A DNA stretch of 5,803 bases, taken from NCBI GenBank assembly GCA_002452095.1, contig DKEG01000069.1, positions 11,661 through 17,463 of the forward strand, in the 5' to 3' direction. How positions within the stretch are numbered: position 1 is the first letter of the stretch; every line of letters starts with the position of its first letter. Made by a program: the position numbers and the translations under genes. Below the pieces are notes generated by a model. That model searched no databases and was not told the origin of the DNA. It saw only the letters and a list, made by a program, of their open reading frames with translations. The stretch is from Bacteroidales bacterium UBA6828 (GTDB taxonomy: Bacteria; Bacteroidota; Bacteroidia; Bacteroidales; Paludibacteraceae). This document shows positions 1-5,731 of the stretch, piece after piece.

Positions 1-11
1 ACCTACTCTTT

Positions 12-497
12 CTATACAGATACTTCGGTTTGGTTCATTGTAGTGAGCACAATGCGCACGGCTTGCTTTACCAACTCTACACAGGGACGTTTGCGGTAGT
101 ATTCGGCGGTACGCTCAGCAGGCATCGGGTCTTGCGGGCGGGGAGCGATACCGAGCAGTTCGGCACAGACAAGACTGCCGTTTGCGGCTTTGAACTGCGC
201 GGCAAGATTCTGCACGAGGGCATAGTTCTGCATCTTGCCTTCTTTGTCGCCGGGTGTGGCACTGCCGTTCTGCAGCCCAGCCAAAAGAAACATTCCACAG
301 GCGGCACCGCAGGTCATCCGCATACGCCCCATACCTCCGCCAAAAGAGGCGGACAGGCGCAGGGCAAGCGACTCATCGGCAATGCCATATAGGTCTGCAC
401 ACGCAGCAAAGACGGACTGCGAGCAGTTGAAGCTCTGCTCAAACAACGCTTGCGCACGAACGATGCGATTTTCTATTTCTTGTTCCGATATTTTCAT
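12..497 (-). CDS. C_GCAxxG_C_C family putative redox-active protein
   Basis: This 161-residue protein has the cysteine spacing of the C_GCAxxG_C_C family, thought from its conserved cysteines to be redox-active or metal-binding; no reaction is established. Visible are NCSQSV (Cys25), Cys33, a glycine-rich run SFGGGMGRM (51-59), the core CGAACG (Cys63 and Cys67), Cys111, and a Pro-Cys near the C-terminus (Cys139). There is no signal peptide and no clear membrane helix, so it is probably cytoplasmic. The ATG at 497 follows an A/T-rich leader and sits about 20 nt downstream of a good promoter on the same strand, which supports this start. The TAG stop lies 11 nt inside the window edge, so the gene is complete. 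It is divergent from the AAA ATPase gene and shows no link to it beyond the shared intergenic region. The family assignment is fairly sure; the function is unknown. Confidence 0.85.
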   Translation of the reverse strand: MKISEQEIENRIVRAQALFEQSFNCSQSVFAACADLYGIADESLALRLSASFGGGMGRMRMTCGAACGMFLLAGLQNGSATPGDKEGKMQNYALVQNLAAQFKAANGSLVCAELLGIAPRPQDPMPAERTAEYYRKRPCVELVKQAVRIVLTTMNQTEVSV

Positions 498-517
498 TTG
501 TGCATAATTTTAGCGTA

Positions 518-549
518 CAAAGGTACAGCAAAATTATGAAAAATGCAAA
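518..549 (-). promoter_or_regulatory. Bacteroides-type promoter of the C_GCAxxG_C_C gene
   Basis: Read on the minus strand, TTTG (549-546) is followed after 20 bp by TACCTTTG (525-518), a full match to the Bacteroidetes -33/-7 consensus at the usual spacing. Transcription would start near 511, giving a 5' leader of only about 14 nt. A second -7-like match, TAATTTTG (536-529), has no properly spaced -33 element and is less likely. Confidence 0.7.
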
Positions 550-600
550 GAAAAGTGCTTTTCACTTGCAAGACTGCCGGAATTTGGCACAATAAGAGAG

Positions 601-608
601 TAATTTTG
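601..608 (+). promoter_or_regulatory. -7 box of the AAA ATPase gene (weak -33)
   Basis: TAATTTTG matches the Bacteroidetes -7 consensus TAnnTTTG. The downstream GCAGC makes a 12-base string that recurs exactly at the ADP-ribosylglycohydrolase promoter (4034-4045). No TTG lies about 20 bp upstream; the nearest TTTG (583-586) is only 14 bp away, so the promoter may be weak or need an activator. The expected transcript start is near 615, leaving a leader of about 97 nt that contains the dyad and TAATTA elements. Confidence 0.5.
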
Positions 609-626
609 CAGCGTGATTGAAAGGAA

Positions 627-711
627 GAACGTTAATTAGCGTATAATTAGACGTGTTAATTCTGTTTGGGAAAGAACATATAATTACCACAAATTAACCA
701 TTAATAGAATT
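627..711 (+). repeat. Leader copy A, shared with the WYL operon
   Basis: This A/T-rich segment runs up to the ATPase start codon and matches 2395-2477 in front of the WYL gene. Shared blocks appear in the same order: GAACGTTAATTA (627-638), TAATTA (644-649), ACGT (651-654), TTAATT (656-661), ACATATAATTACCA (676-689, 13 of 14 identical), AATTAA (692-697) and CCATTAAT (698-705). Between blocks the two copies differ in sequence and by a few bases in length. The blocks near the ATG may help translation, since A/T-rich unstructured starts are usual in Bacteroidetes; the upstream blocks form a dyad described separately. Confidence 0.75.
628..654. promoter_or_regulatory. Candidate operator dyad, copy A
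   Basis: The inverted repeat reads AACGT-TAATTA (628-638), a 5-base spacer GCGTA (639-643), then TAATTA-G-ACGT (644-654). The right arm is the reverse complement of the left with one inserted base. The two TAATTA cores start 11 bp apart, one helical turn. A third, imperfect element (TAATTC, 657-662) follows 13 bp later. It lies just after the predicted transcript start, a position where a bound repressor would block RNA polymerase. The bound protein is unknown; the adjacent WYL protein is the natural candidate. Confidence 0.5.
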
Positions 712-2346
712 ATGAAAAAGAAGAGTATCAAATCGATGAGTATGCTTGAACTCATTCAGGCTGCGGGAGAAGAGTTGAAAGGGTGCGAAATGAAAGAGGA
801 AAAGATAAAGGTTGCACTCCCCACTCTGCGGCAATTAGCCAAACAATTAGACATTACAAACGAGGAGGCAATGCTTGTTGTCGGGCTGTTCAACCAAGGC
901 GGTTTCTACCACATAGATATGAGCGATCTATGCAAATACTACAACTGCCAACCGATACAGATGCTGCACTATACCAAGTTGCTCAAATCGCTGGCAAACA
1001 AAGAGTTTCTGCGCCCGAAAGGAAGCAATACATACGACATAGCCGATATGCTGATAGAGGCAGTGGAACAGAACAAGAAACCCGAAAAGCGCAATTACAA
1101 AGACTTGGATGCGGCGCAATGGTTCGAAATGCTGAGCCAGACATTGTCCGATAAAGATGAGAACGACATCACATATGAACGAATGATACACATTCTGGGA
1201 GAACTATTGGAAGGCAACCATCACCTGAAAGTAGTACAGCAACTGCACCAGATTGGCAGCAACATAGAGGAATTGCTATTGCTGCTAATCACAATGAACC
1301 TGTTTGTACAGGAGTCGGACGATATGATCGGTGAACACGATATAGAGGATATCTACGAGTGCGAACGATTTGCCAAACGGGTGGCAATAGACGTACAGCG
1401 CGGGAGCCATGAGTTTATACAGAAGGGTTGGATTGAGTACATCAACGATGACGGACGTGCCAACCCGAACTATTGGAAACTGACAGACAAAGCCAAAAAA
1501 GAACTGCTCGGGGAACTGAACCTGCCGCAACCGACCACCGTAAAGACCGGACTATTGGAAAGCGACAAGATAACCCGCAAGCAGTTGTATTTCTGCACGG
1601 ATGTACAGAAACAGGTGGACAATCTGCGGACACTATTGCAACCGGAGCGGTTCAGCCGCATACAGGAACGATTGGAGAGAAACGGTATGCGCAAGGGTTT
1701 TGCGTGTATCTTCTACGGCACTCCGGGTACGGGCAAGACCGAGACCGTATTGCAACTGGCACGCGAGACGGGACGGGACATTATGCAAGTGGATATTCCG
1801 TCCTTGCGCAGCAAATGGGTGGGTGACACAGAGAAGAATATCAAGGGTGTGTTTGACCGTTATCGGGAGTACTGCAAGAAATCAGCCGTTGCGCCTATTT
1901 TGCTTTTCAACGAAGCGGATGCCGTACTGAACAAGCGCAACGAGGGGGCGACCGACAGCGTGGACAAGATGGAGAATGCGATGCAGAACATCATCTTGCA
2001 GGAAATGGAGACATTAGACGGCATTATGATAGCGACTACCAACCTGACCAACAACATGGACGCTGCCTTCGAACGACGTTTCCTGTACAAGATCGAGTTT
2101 CCGAAACCGACACCGAAAGAAAGCCGGCACATCTGGCAGGCAATGCTTCCCATTCTAACCGACAGCGAGGCATTAACGCTCGCAGAGAGATATGCTTTTT
2201 CGGGCGGACAGATAGAGAATATCGCACGCAAGCAGTTGGTAAACAGCATACTGAATGATCGAGACAACACTGATCTTACCGCCATTCGCGAGGCGTGCGA
2301 CCACGAACTGCTCTACCGCAAACAGACACGAAAAATAGGTTTCTGA
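712..2346 (+). CDS. AAA+ ATPase with winged-helix-like N-terminal region
   Basis: The 544-residue protein has a C-terminal AAA+ module: Walker A GTPGTGKT (336-343), Walker B ILLFNEAD (396-403), sensor 1 Asn444 in ATTN, the arginine pair R455/R456 in FERRF as likely finger, and a sensor-2-like region FSGGQIENIARK (496-507). The first acidic position of Walker B, normally Asp, is Asn400, while catalytic Glu401 is kept; I recall LLFNEAD in related bacterial ATPases, so this may be typical of the family. Residues about 38-115 and 220-268 look like winged-helix modules (the second has KGWIEY and YWKLTDKAKKEL), which suggests DNA or protein binding. No membrane segment or signal peptide is seen. 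The ATG at 712 sits at the end of a leader shared with the WYL gene, which fixes the start. It lies 131 nt upstream of the WYL gene, which has its own promoter. The substrate and function are unknown: remodelling of a protein or nucleoprotein complex is inference from the AAA+ fold. Confidence 0.88.
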   Translation: MKKKSIKSMSMLELIQAAGEELKGCEMKEEKIKVALPTLRQLAKQLDITNEEAMLVVGLFNQGGFYHIDMSDLCKYYNCQPIQMLHYTKLLKSLANKEFLRPKGSNTYDIADMLIEAVEQNKKPEKRNYKDLDAAQWFEMLSQTLSDKDENDITYERMIHILGELLEGNHHLKVVQQLHQIGSNIEELLLLLITMNLFVQESDDMIGEHDIEDIYECERFAKRVAIDVQRGSHEFIQKGWIEYINDDGRANPNYWKLTDKAKKELLGELNLPQPTTVKTGLLESDKITRKQLYFCTDVQKQVDNLRTLLQPERFSRIQERLERNGMRKGFACIFYGTPGTGKTETVLQLARETGRDIMQVDIPSLRSKWVGDTEKNIKGVFDRYREYCKKSAVAPILLFNEADAVLNKRNEGATDSVDKMENAMQNIILQEMETLDGIMIATTNLTNNMDAAFERRFLYKIEFPKPTPKESRHIWQAMLPILTDSEALTLAERYAFSGGQIENIARKQLVNSILNDRDNTDLTAIREACDHELLYRKQTRKIGF

Positions 2347-2355
2347 TGACGGTTG

Positions 2356-2386
2356 TTGCGGGAATGGCGGAAAAAGCGTATCTTTG
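2356..2386 (+). promoter_or_regulatory. Bacteroides-type promoter of the WYL-exonuclease operon
   Basis: TTG (2356-2358) is followed after 20 bp by TATCTTTG (2379-2386), a full consensus match. Transcription should start near 2393, directly before the dyad at 2396-2423. The promoter begins only 10 nt after the ATPase stop codon. I see no terminator hairpin between the genes, so readthrough from the ATPase gene could add to expression. Confidence 0.75.
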
Positions 2387-2394
2387 CAGAGGGG

Positions 2395-2477
2395 GAACGT
2401 TAATTATTGTGTAATTAAACGTTAATTATTCATTGAGGAACAATACATATAATAACCATATAATTAAGCCATTAATT
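2395..2477 (+). repeat. Leader copy B, shared with the AAA ATPase gene
   Basis: This is the second copy of the leader found at 627-711, in the same orientation and also ending at a start codon. Matching blocks are GAACGTTAATTA (2395-2406), TAATTA (2412-2417), ACGT (2419-2422), TTAATT (2422-2427), ACATATAATAACCA (2445-2458), AATTAA (2462-2467) and CCATTAAT (2469-2476). The upstream TTTGCAG is also shared, but copy A has about 10 more bases between the -7 box and the first block. The coding regions that follow are unrelated, so the similarity is confined to the control region. Confidence 0.75.
2396..2423. promoter_or_regulatory. Candidate operator dyad, copy B
   Basis: The dyad reads AACGT-TAATTA (2396-2406), spacer TTGTG (2407-2411), then TAATTA-A-ACGTT (2412-2423). 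Both arms match copy A while the spacer differs at most positions, as expected if a dimer contacts the arms. TAATTA starts at 2401, 2412 and 2423, exactly 11 bp apart, so all three face the same side of the helix. The site begins about 3 bp after the predicted transcript start, fitting repression. As RNA it could form only an A/U-rich hairpin, so a DNA site is favoured. Confidence 0.55.
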
Positions 2478-3404
2478 ATGTCAAAACAAAATTCATCCGT
2501 GCTATTCAACCGATATATATGGTTGATAGACTTGATTTACTCGGCGGGGTATATAACGAAAGAGGAAATAGACCGCCGCTGGAGCCGTGCATCGCTCAAT
2601 TACGACCACGAGAGCAATATACCAGAACGCACATTTCACCGGTACAAAGATGCAATACAGGAAATGTTTCAGATAGATATACACTACAACAAATCGCGGG
2701 GGTATTACATCGAAAACAGCGATGATATTCAGCGGGACGAGTTGCGCCGGTGGCTTATCGGTACGTTTGCCGTAGAGAACCTAATAGGCGATAGCAGCGC
2801 ACTGAGAAAACGTATCCTATTGGAGGATATTCCGTCCGGGCAGCAACACCTGACACCTATCATAGAGGCAATGCGCGACGGGGTGAGAATACGTATCACG
2901 TACAAGAGTTTTCATAGTGCAGAACCATCCACCTTTGTGCTGGCTCCCTACTGCGTGCGGGTGTTCCGACAACGATGGTATGTATTAGGAACCTCGGAGA
3001 AAGGCAAAGAATTGCGCCTGTATGGTTTGGACCGAGTGGTTGACATCAAGCGGACGACGATACCTTTTGTGTTACCCCGAAAGTTTGATGCAGAGGCGTT
3101 CTTTGCCAACGGATACGGGGTAACTGTGGACAAGCGCAAGCCAGAGATAGTGCGCATATCGGTGGACGCATACCAAGCCAACTATCTGCGGTCGCTGCCG
3201 TTGCACAGGTCGCAAGAAGAGAAGGAGCGGAAAGATGATTACTCTGTATTTCAATACTTTATCGTACCCACATACGAGTTTATCAAAGAGTTGCTGTCGT
3301 ATGGCGTGGCAATAGAAGTGCTATCGCCCGAATGGTTGCGCGAGGAGATAAAACAAGAGATAAAAACAATGAACGAAACATACAACCGACAAGAAAATGG
3401 ATAA
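2478..3404 (+). CDS. WYL-domain transcriptional regulator
   Basis: The 308-residue protein has the three-part layout of WYL regulators. Residues about 8-78 form a winged helix-turn-helix (NRYIWLIDLIYSAGYITKEE, then an ERTFHRYKDAI recognition-helix region and the wing SRGYYIEN). The WYL domain spans about 120-200, with its name motif as RWYVLG (166-171) and LYGLDRV (181-187). A WCX-type C-terminal domain ends in VLSPEWLREEI (281-291). WYL domains sense ligands, in some cases nucleic acids or nucleotides, and related regulators control phage-defence operons. I chose the ATG at 2478; the frame stays open to a TTG at 2433, but those 15 codons fall in the conserved leader, and the family commonly starts with an MSK-type sequence just before NRYIWL. 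The stop overlaps the exonuclease start by 8 nt, so the two are translationally coupled. The dyad in front suggests autoregulation, which is inference. Confidence 0.9.
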   Translation: MSKQNSSVLFNRYIWLIDLIYSAGYITKEEIDRRWSRASLNYDHESNIPERTFHRYKDAIQEMFQIDIHYNKSRGYYIENSDDIQRDELRRWLIGTFAVENLIGDSSALRKRILLEDIPSGQQHLTPIIEAMRDGVRIRITYKSFHSAEPSTFVLAPYCVRVFRQRWYVLGTSEKGKELRLYGLDRVVDIKRTTIPFVLPRKFDAEAFFANGYGVTVDKRKPEIVRISVDAYQANYLRSLPLHRSQEEKERKDDYSVFQYFIVPTYEFIKELLSYGVAIEVLSPEWLREEIKQEIKTMNETYNRQENG

Positions 3405-3918
3405 TTTTGTAGCAATTGATTTCGAGACCGCCAACGGGCGCAGGTCAAGCGTATGCAGCATAGGTGTGGTGATGGTACGAAACGGAGAGATAGCAGACTC
3501 TTTCTACTCGCTCATTCACCCTGCCCCCAACTACTATGCACCTTTTTGCCAAGAAGTACACGGATTGGGATATGACGATACGGACGAAGCACCCGACTTT
3601 CCCGAAGTATGGGAGCAGGTGGAGAAGAAAATACATACGGATTTTCCCGATATGCCGATAGACGTAATTCCCTTTGTGGCGCACAATGCAGGTTTCGATG
3701 AGGGGTGCCTGCGGGCTGTTTTTGCGACCTACGAACTCAAATACCCCGAGTATCTGTTTATGGACACGCTCTACGCTTCGCGACGGCACTTCGGAAAGAG
3801 CCTGCCAAACCACCAGTTGCAAACCGTGGCCGCTGCCTGCGGGTACGATCTGAAGCAACACCACCACGCCTTGGCGGATGCGGAAGCCTGCGCATGGATT
3901 GCAATGGCAATACTATGA
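3397..3918 (+). CDS. DEDDh-family 3'-5' exonuclease (DnaQ-like)
   Basis: The 173-residue protein is a single-domain RNase T/DnaQ-type exonuclease that would remove nucleotides from 3' ends of DNA or RNA using two metal ions. All catalytic motifs are present: Exo I AIDFETAN (Asp8, Glu10), Exo II HNAGFDEG (Asp101) and Exo III HHALADAEA (His156, Asp161). The length is normal for a stand-alone enzyme; there is no polymerase, helicase or RNA-binding extension. The ATG at 3397 overlaps the end of the WYL gene (stop 3402-3404), and no separate promoter is seen, so expression depends on the WYL promoter and coupled translation. No hairpin terminator follows; a 5-bp GTTGT/ACAAC match (3923-3952) is too weak. 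The substrate is undetermined. A repair, RNA-trimming or defence role is possible, the last suggested only by the pairing with a WYL regulator. Confidence 0.92.
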   Translation: MDNFVAIDFETANGRRSSVCSIGVVMVRNGEIADSFYSLIHPAPNYYAPFCQEVHGLGYDDTDEAPDFPEVWEQVEKKIHTDFPDMPIDVIPFVAHNAGFDEGCLRAVFATYELKYPEYLFMDTLYASRRHFGKSLPNHQLQTVAAACGYDLKQHHHALADAEACAWIAMAIL

Positions 3919-4010
3919 ACAAGTTGTAAAATTGTAAATTGGGCGTAACAACAGCCTATCCTTACTATGGCAACCGCATTACAACAATTATCACATTTCA
4001 TATGCAGATA

Positions 4011-4041
4011 TTGTATAATCCGTGGATTTTGTGTAATTTTG
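4011..4041 (+). promoter_or_regulatory. Bacteroides-type promoter of the ADP-ribosylglycohydrolase gene
   Basis: TTG (4011-4013) is followed after 20 bp by TAATTTTG (4034-4041), a full consensus match, so this gene is probably a separate unit from the exonuclease operon. The expected start near 4048 gives a leader of about 134 nt up to the ATG at 4182. This leader has neither the dyad nor the phased TAATTA elements seen before the ATPase and WYL genes. The rest of the 3919-4181 intergenic region shows no gene or clear terminator. Confidence 0.75.
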
Positions 4042-4181
4042 CAGCAACTTAAAAAGCCGTCCTGTATATAACATAGTTGCTACTGCTAAAAACAAACACG
4101 ATTTCACATCTTATACACCGGCAAAGTCCGCAAAATGAAGGATTTTATAAAAATAATAACCAACTAAAACCATCATCAATT

Positions 4182-5450
4182 ATGTTAGGCGCACTTATAG
4201 GCGACACTGTAGGTAGTATCTACGAGTTTTGCAACATTAAGACAATCGATTTCCCCTTATTCTCAGACGGAAGTTCTTTCACCGATGACTCCGTGATGAC
4301 CATTGCCGTAGCGGATTGGCTGCTCCACGACCCTGTTCGGTCACAACAAGGACTGGAAGACAGCCTCGTCAAATGGGGGCACAGGTACCCCGACGAAAGT
4401 TATGGCGGAGCATTTTCTCGTTGGCTCTTTATGCCCGAGTTCCAAAGTGTATTCCGTGATAGAGATACAGAAACGGTAGATAATATCCCCTATGGTGTCC
4501 GCCACCCGTACAACTCATGGGGCAACGGTTCGGCAATGCGTGCTTCGGCATGCGGCTGGTTGGCGCAGTCGGTGGAAGACGCACTCGACCTCGGCAGGCG
4601 TTCTGCTATGATTACCCACAACCACCCCGAAGGTATCAAAGGAGCGCAGGCGGTGGCTACAGCCATCTATCTGGCACGCACAGGGAGTACAAAAGCGAAA
4701 ATCCACCAATATATAGAAGACACTTTCGGCTACGACCTCAGTCGTGATTGCGATGATATTCGACCTACGTATCATTTTGATGTGTCTTGTCAGGGTACAT
4801 TGCCTGCAGCCTTGGCGGCATTCTTTGACAGCCGTGATTTCGAGTCGGCGATTCGTCTGGCTGTTTCCTTAGGCGGGGATAGCGATACCATTGCTTGTAT
4901 CACGGGTGGTATAGCAGAAGCATTTTATCACGAGATACCGGCAACCATTGTCGAAGAAATGCACCATCGTCTGCCCGAAGAGTTCTGGACGGTTATCAAC
5001 GAATTGTATGCAGCAGTGTCTGACAACCATACAAGCAACAGGGTGAACGCAACCGCCCCCAAACCTCAGTCCCGTATTACCCCCGATTATATATCGGAGT
5101 TGCGCCACAATGAGGTCTTTGTCTTTGGCAGTAATGCGCGGGGTATGCACTATGGCGGAGCGGCGGCGTTTGCTGTCGGGCGGTTTGGAGCCATCATGGG
5201 GCAAGGCGAGGGCTTGCAAGGGCATAGTTATGCCATTCCCACAATGGAAGGCATGGAAAATATGCGTGCTGCCGTGGACAGGTTTATTGCCTTTGCACAA
5301 GAGCACCCCGAACTCACATTCCTGGTAACGCCCATCGGCTGCGGCATCGCAGGCTACTCGCCCGAAGACATTGCCCCGCTGTTTGTTGCGGCGAAAACAT
5401 TGGACAACGTACATCTGCCAGAGTCCTTCCGGAAATATATGACAGAGTAG
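4182..5450 (+). CDS. ADP-ribosylglycohydrolase fused to a FGSN/YAIPT domain (possibly macro-like)
   Basis: Residues 1-275 are an ADP-ribosylglycohydrolase (DraG/ARH family), which removes ADP-ribose from modified proteins, nucleic acids or small molecules. The opening MLGALIGDTVGS is typical. Metal- and ADP-ribose-binding motifs are intact: FTDDSVM (33-39), WGNGSAMR (113-120), THNHPEG (145-151) and GGDSDT (231-236, usually GGDTDT). After a polar linker (about 280-303), residues 306-422 form a second domain with VFGSN (314-318), GGAAAF (325-330), GQGEGLQGHSYAIPT (340-354) and TPIGCGIAGY (383-392). I recall this pattern in small stand-alone bacterial and phage proteins; its glycine-rich loops resemble macro (ADP-ribose-binding) domains, but that is tentative. 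The ATG at 4182 is chosen because MLGALIGD is the normal family N-terminus; the frame extends to a TTG at 4077, but those 35 residues match nothing. At 422 residues it is much longer than a plain hydrolase (about 250-300). It has its own promoter 263 nt past the exonuclease. Confidence 0.9.
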   Translation: MLGALIGDTVGSIYEFCNIKTIDFPLFSDGSSFTDDSVMTIAVADWLLHDPVRSQQGLEDSLVKWGHRYPDESYGGAFSRWLFMPEFQSVFRDRDTETVDNIPYGVRHPYNSWGNGSAMRASACGWLAQSVEDALDLGRRSAMITHNHPEGIKGAQAVATAIYLARTGSTKAKIHQYIEDTFGYDLSRDCDDIRPTYHFDVSCQGTLPAALAAFFDSRDFESAIRLAVSLGGDSDTIACITGGIAEAFYHEIPATIVEEMHHRLPEEFWTVINELYAAVSDNHTSNRVNATAPKPQSRITPDYISELRHNEVFVFGSNARGMHYGGAAAFAVGRFGAIMGQGEGLQGHSYAIPTMEGMENMRAAVDRFIAFAQEHPELTFLVTPIGCGIAGYSPEDIAPLFVAAKTLDNVHLPESFRKYMTE

Positions 5451-5607
5451 TATGCCAATATGCAACGGACGGTTAAACTGTTAGTTACCTTATCGGTAAT
5501 CGAGTGGCGGTCGTTGTCGCTTGCAACATATATCACCAATGCAAATGTCGGATGAACCGGATTTGTGGCACTACAGCACTCGGTGTGCCTGTGGCGTATG
5601 ACGTATA

Positions 5608-5626
5608 ACGACGCGAGCCGCGTCGT
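5608..5626. repeat. Perfect 8-bp inverted repeat (strong hairpin)
   Basis: ACGACGCG (5608-5615) pairs perfectly with CGCGTCGT (5619-5626) around a 3-base AGC loop. Six of the eight pairs are G-C. It is followed by CCCCC on the plus strand and TATACGTC on the minus strand, so neither direction has the T-run of an intrinsic terminator. It could be part of a structured RNA or a protein-binding site. Confidence 0.6.
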
Positions 5627-5669
5627 CCCCCAGTGCGTAGCAGCATCATTCAGTTTGTGGCAAGCGGTC

Positions 5670-5731
5670 CGCGGACAAGGGCGAGACAGCCAACTTCGCC
5701 TAAGGCTTGCAGGGAATCCGTAGTGTCCGCG
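5670..5731. other. Closed stem with internal hairpin, possible structured RNA
   Basis: CGCGGACA (5670-5677) pairs with TGTCCGCG (5724-5731), enclosing an inner stem GGGCGAG (5679-5685) with TTCGCCT (5695-5701), which includes two G-U pairs and has a 9-base loop. AGCC (5688-5691) can alternatively pair with GGCT (5704-5707), so two folds compete. The 10-base palindrome GTCCGCGGAC (5667-5676) overlaps the outer stem. No match to tmRNA, RNase P, SRP RNA or tRNA signatures was recognised on either strand. Chance pairing in G/C-rich DNA cannot be excluded. Confidence 0.3.

Noticed and set aside
1860..2285. Long minus-strand open frame of 141 codons inside the ATPase gene
   Set aside because: It is the antisense shadow of the conserved AAA+ core and has no recognisable protein features of its own.
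2433..2477. TTG-initiated extension of the WYL gene by 15 codons
   Set aside because: The segment is part of the leader shared with the ATPase gene, where it is plainly noncoding, and the ATG at 2478 gives the normal family N-terminus.
3923..3952. Terminator hairpin after the exonuclease gene
   Set aside because: Only a 5-bp GTTGT/ACAAC stem with a 20-base loop is possible and no T-run follows.
4077..4181. TTG-initiated extension of the hydrolase gene by 35 codons
   Set aside because: The family normally begins with MLGAxIGD at the ATG at 4182; the extra residues are Asn/Lys/His-rich low-complexity sequence typical of translated leader DNA.
5460..5555. 31-codon plus-strand frame after the hydrolase
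   Set aside because: It is short, has no recognised domain or start-region support, and begins 10 nt after the hydrolase stop without clear coupling.
5541..5566. Possible tRNA T-arm on the minus strand (GGTTCATCC)
   Set aside because: The flanking bases do not form a 5-bp T-stem, and no acceptor, D or anticodon arm is found around it.
5533..5649. 38-codon minus-strand frame in the tail region
   Set aside because: It has an arginine-rich composition from G/C-rich hairpin DNA, no consensus promoter, no recognised motif and overlaps inverted repeats.
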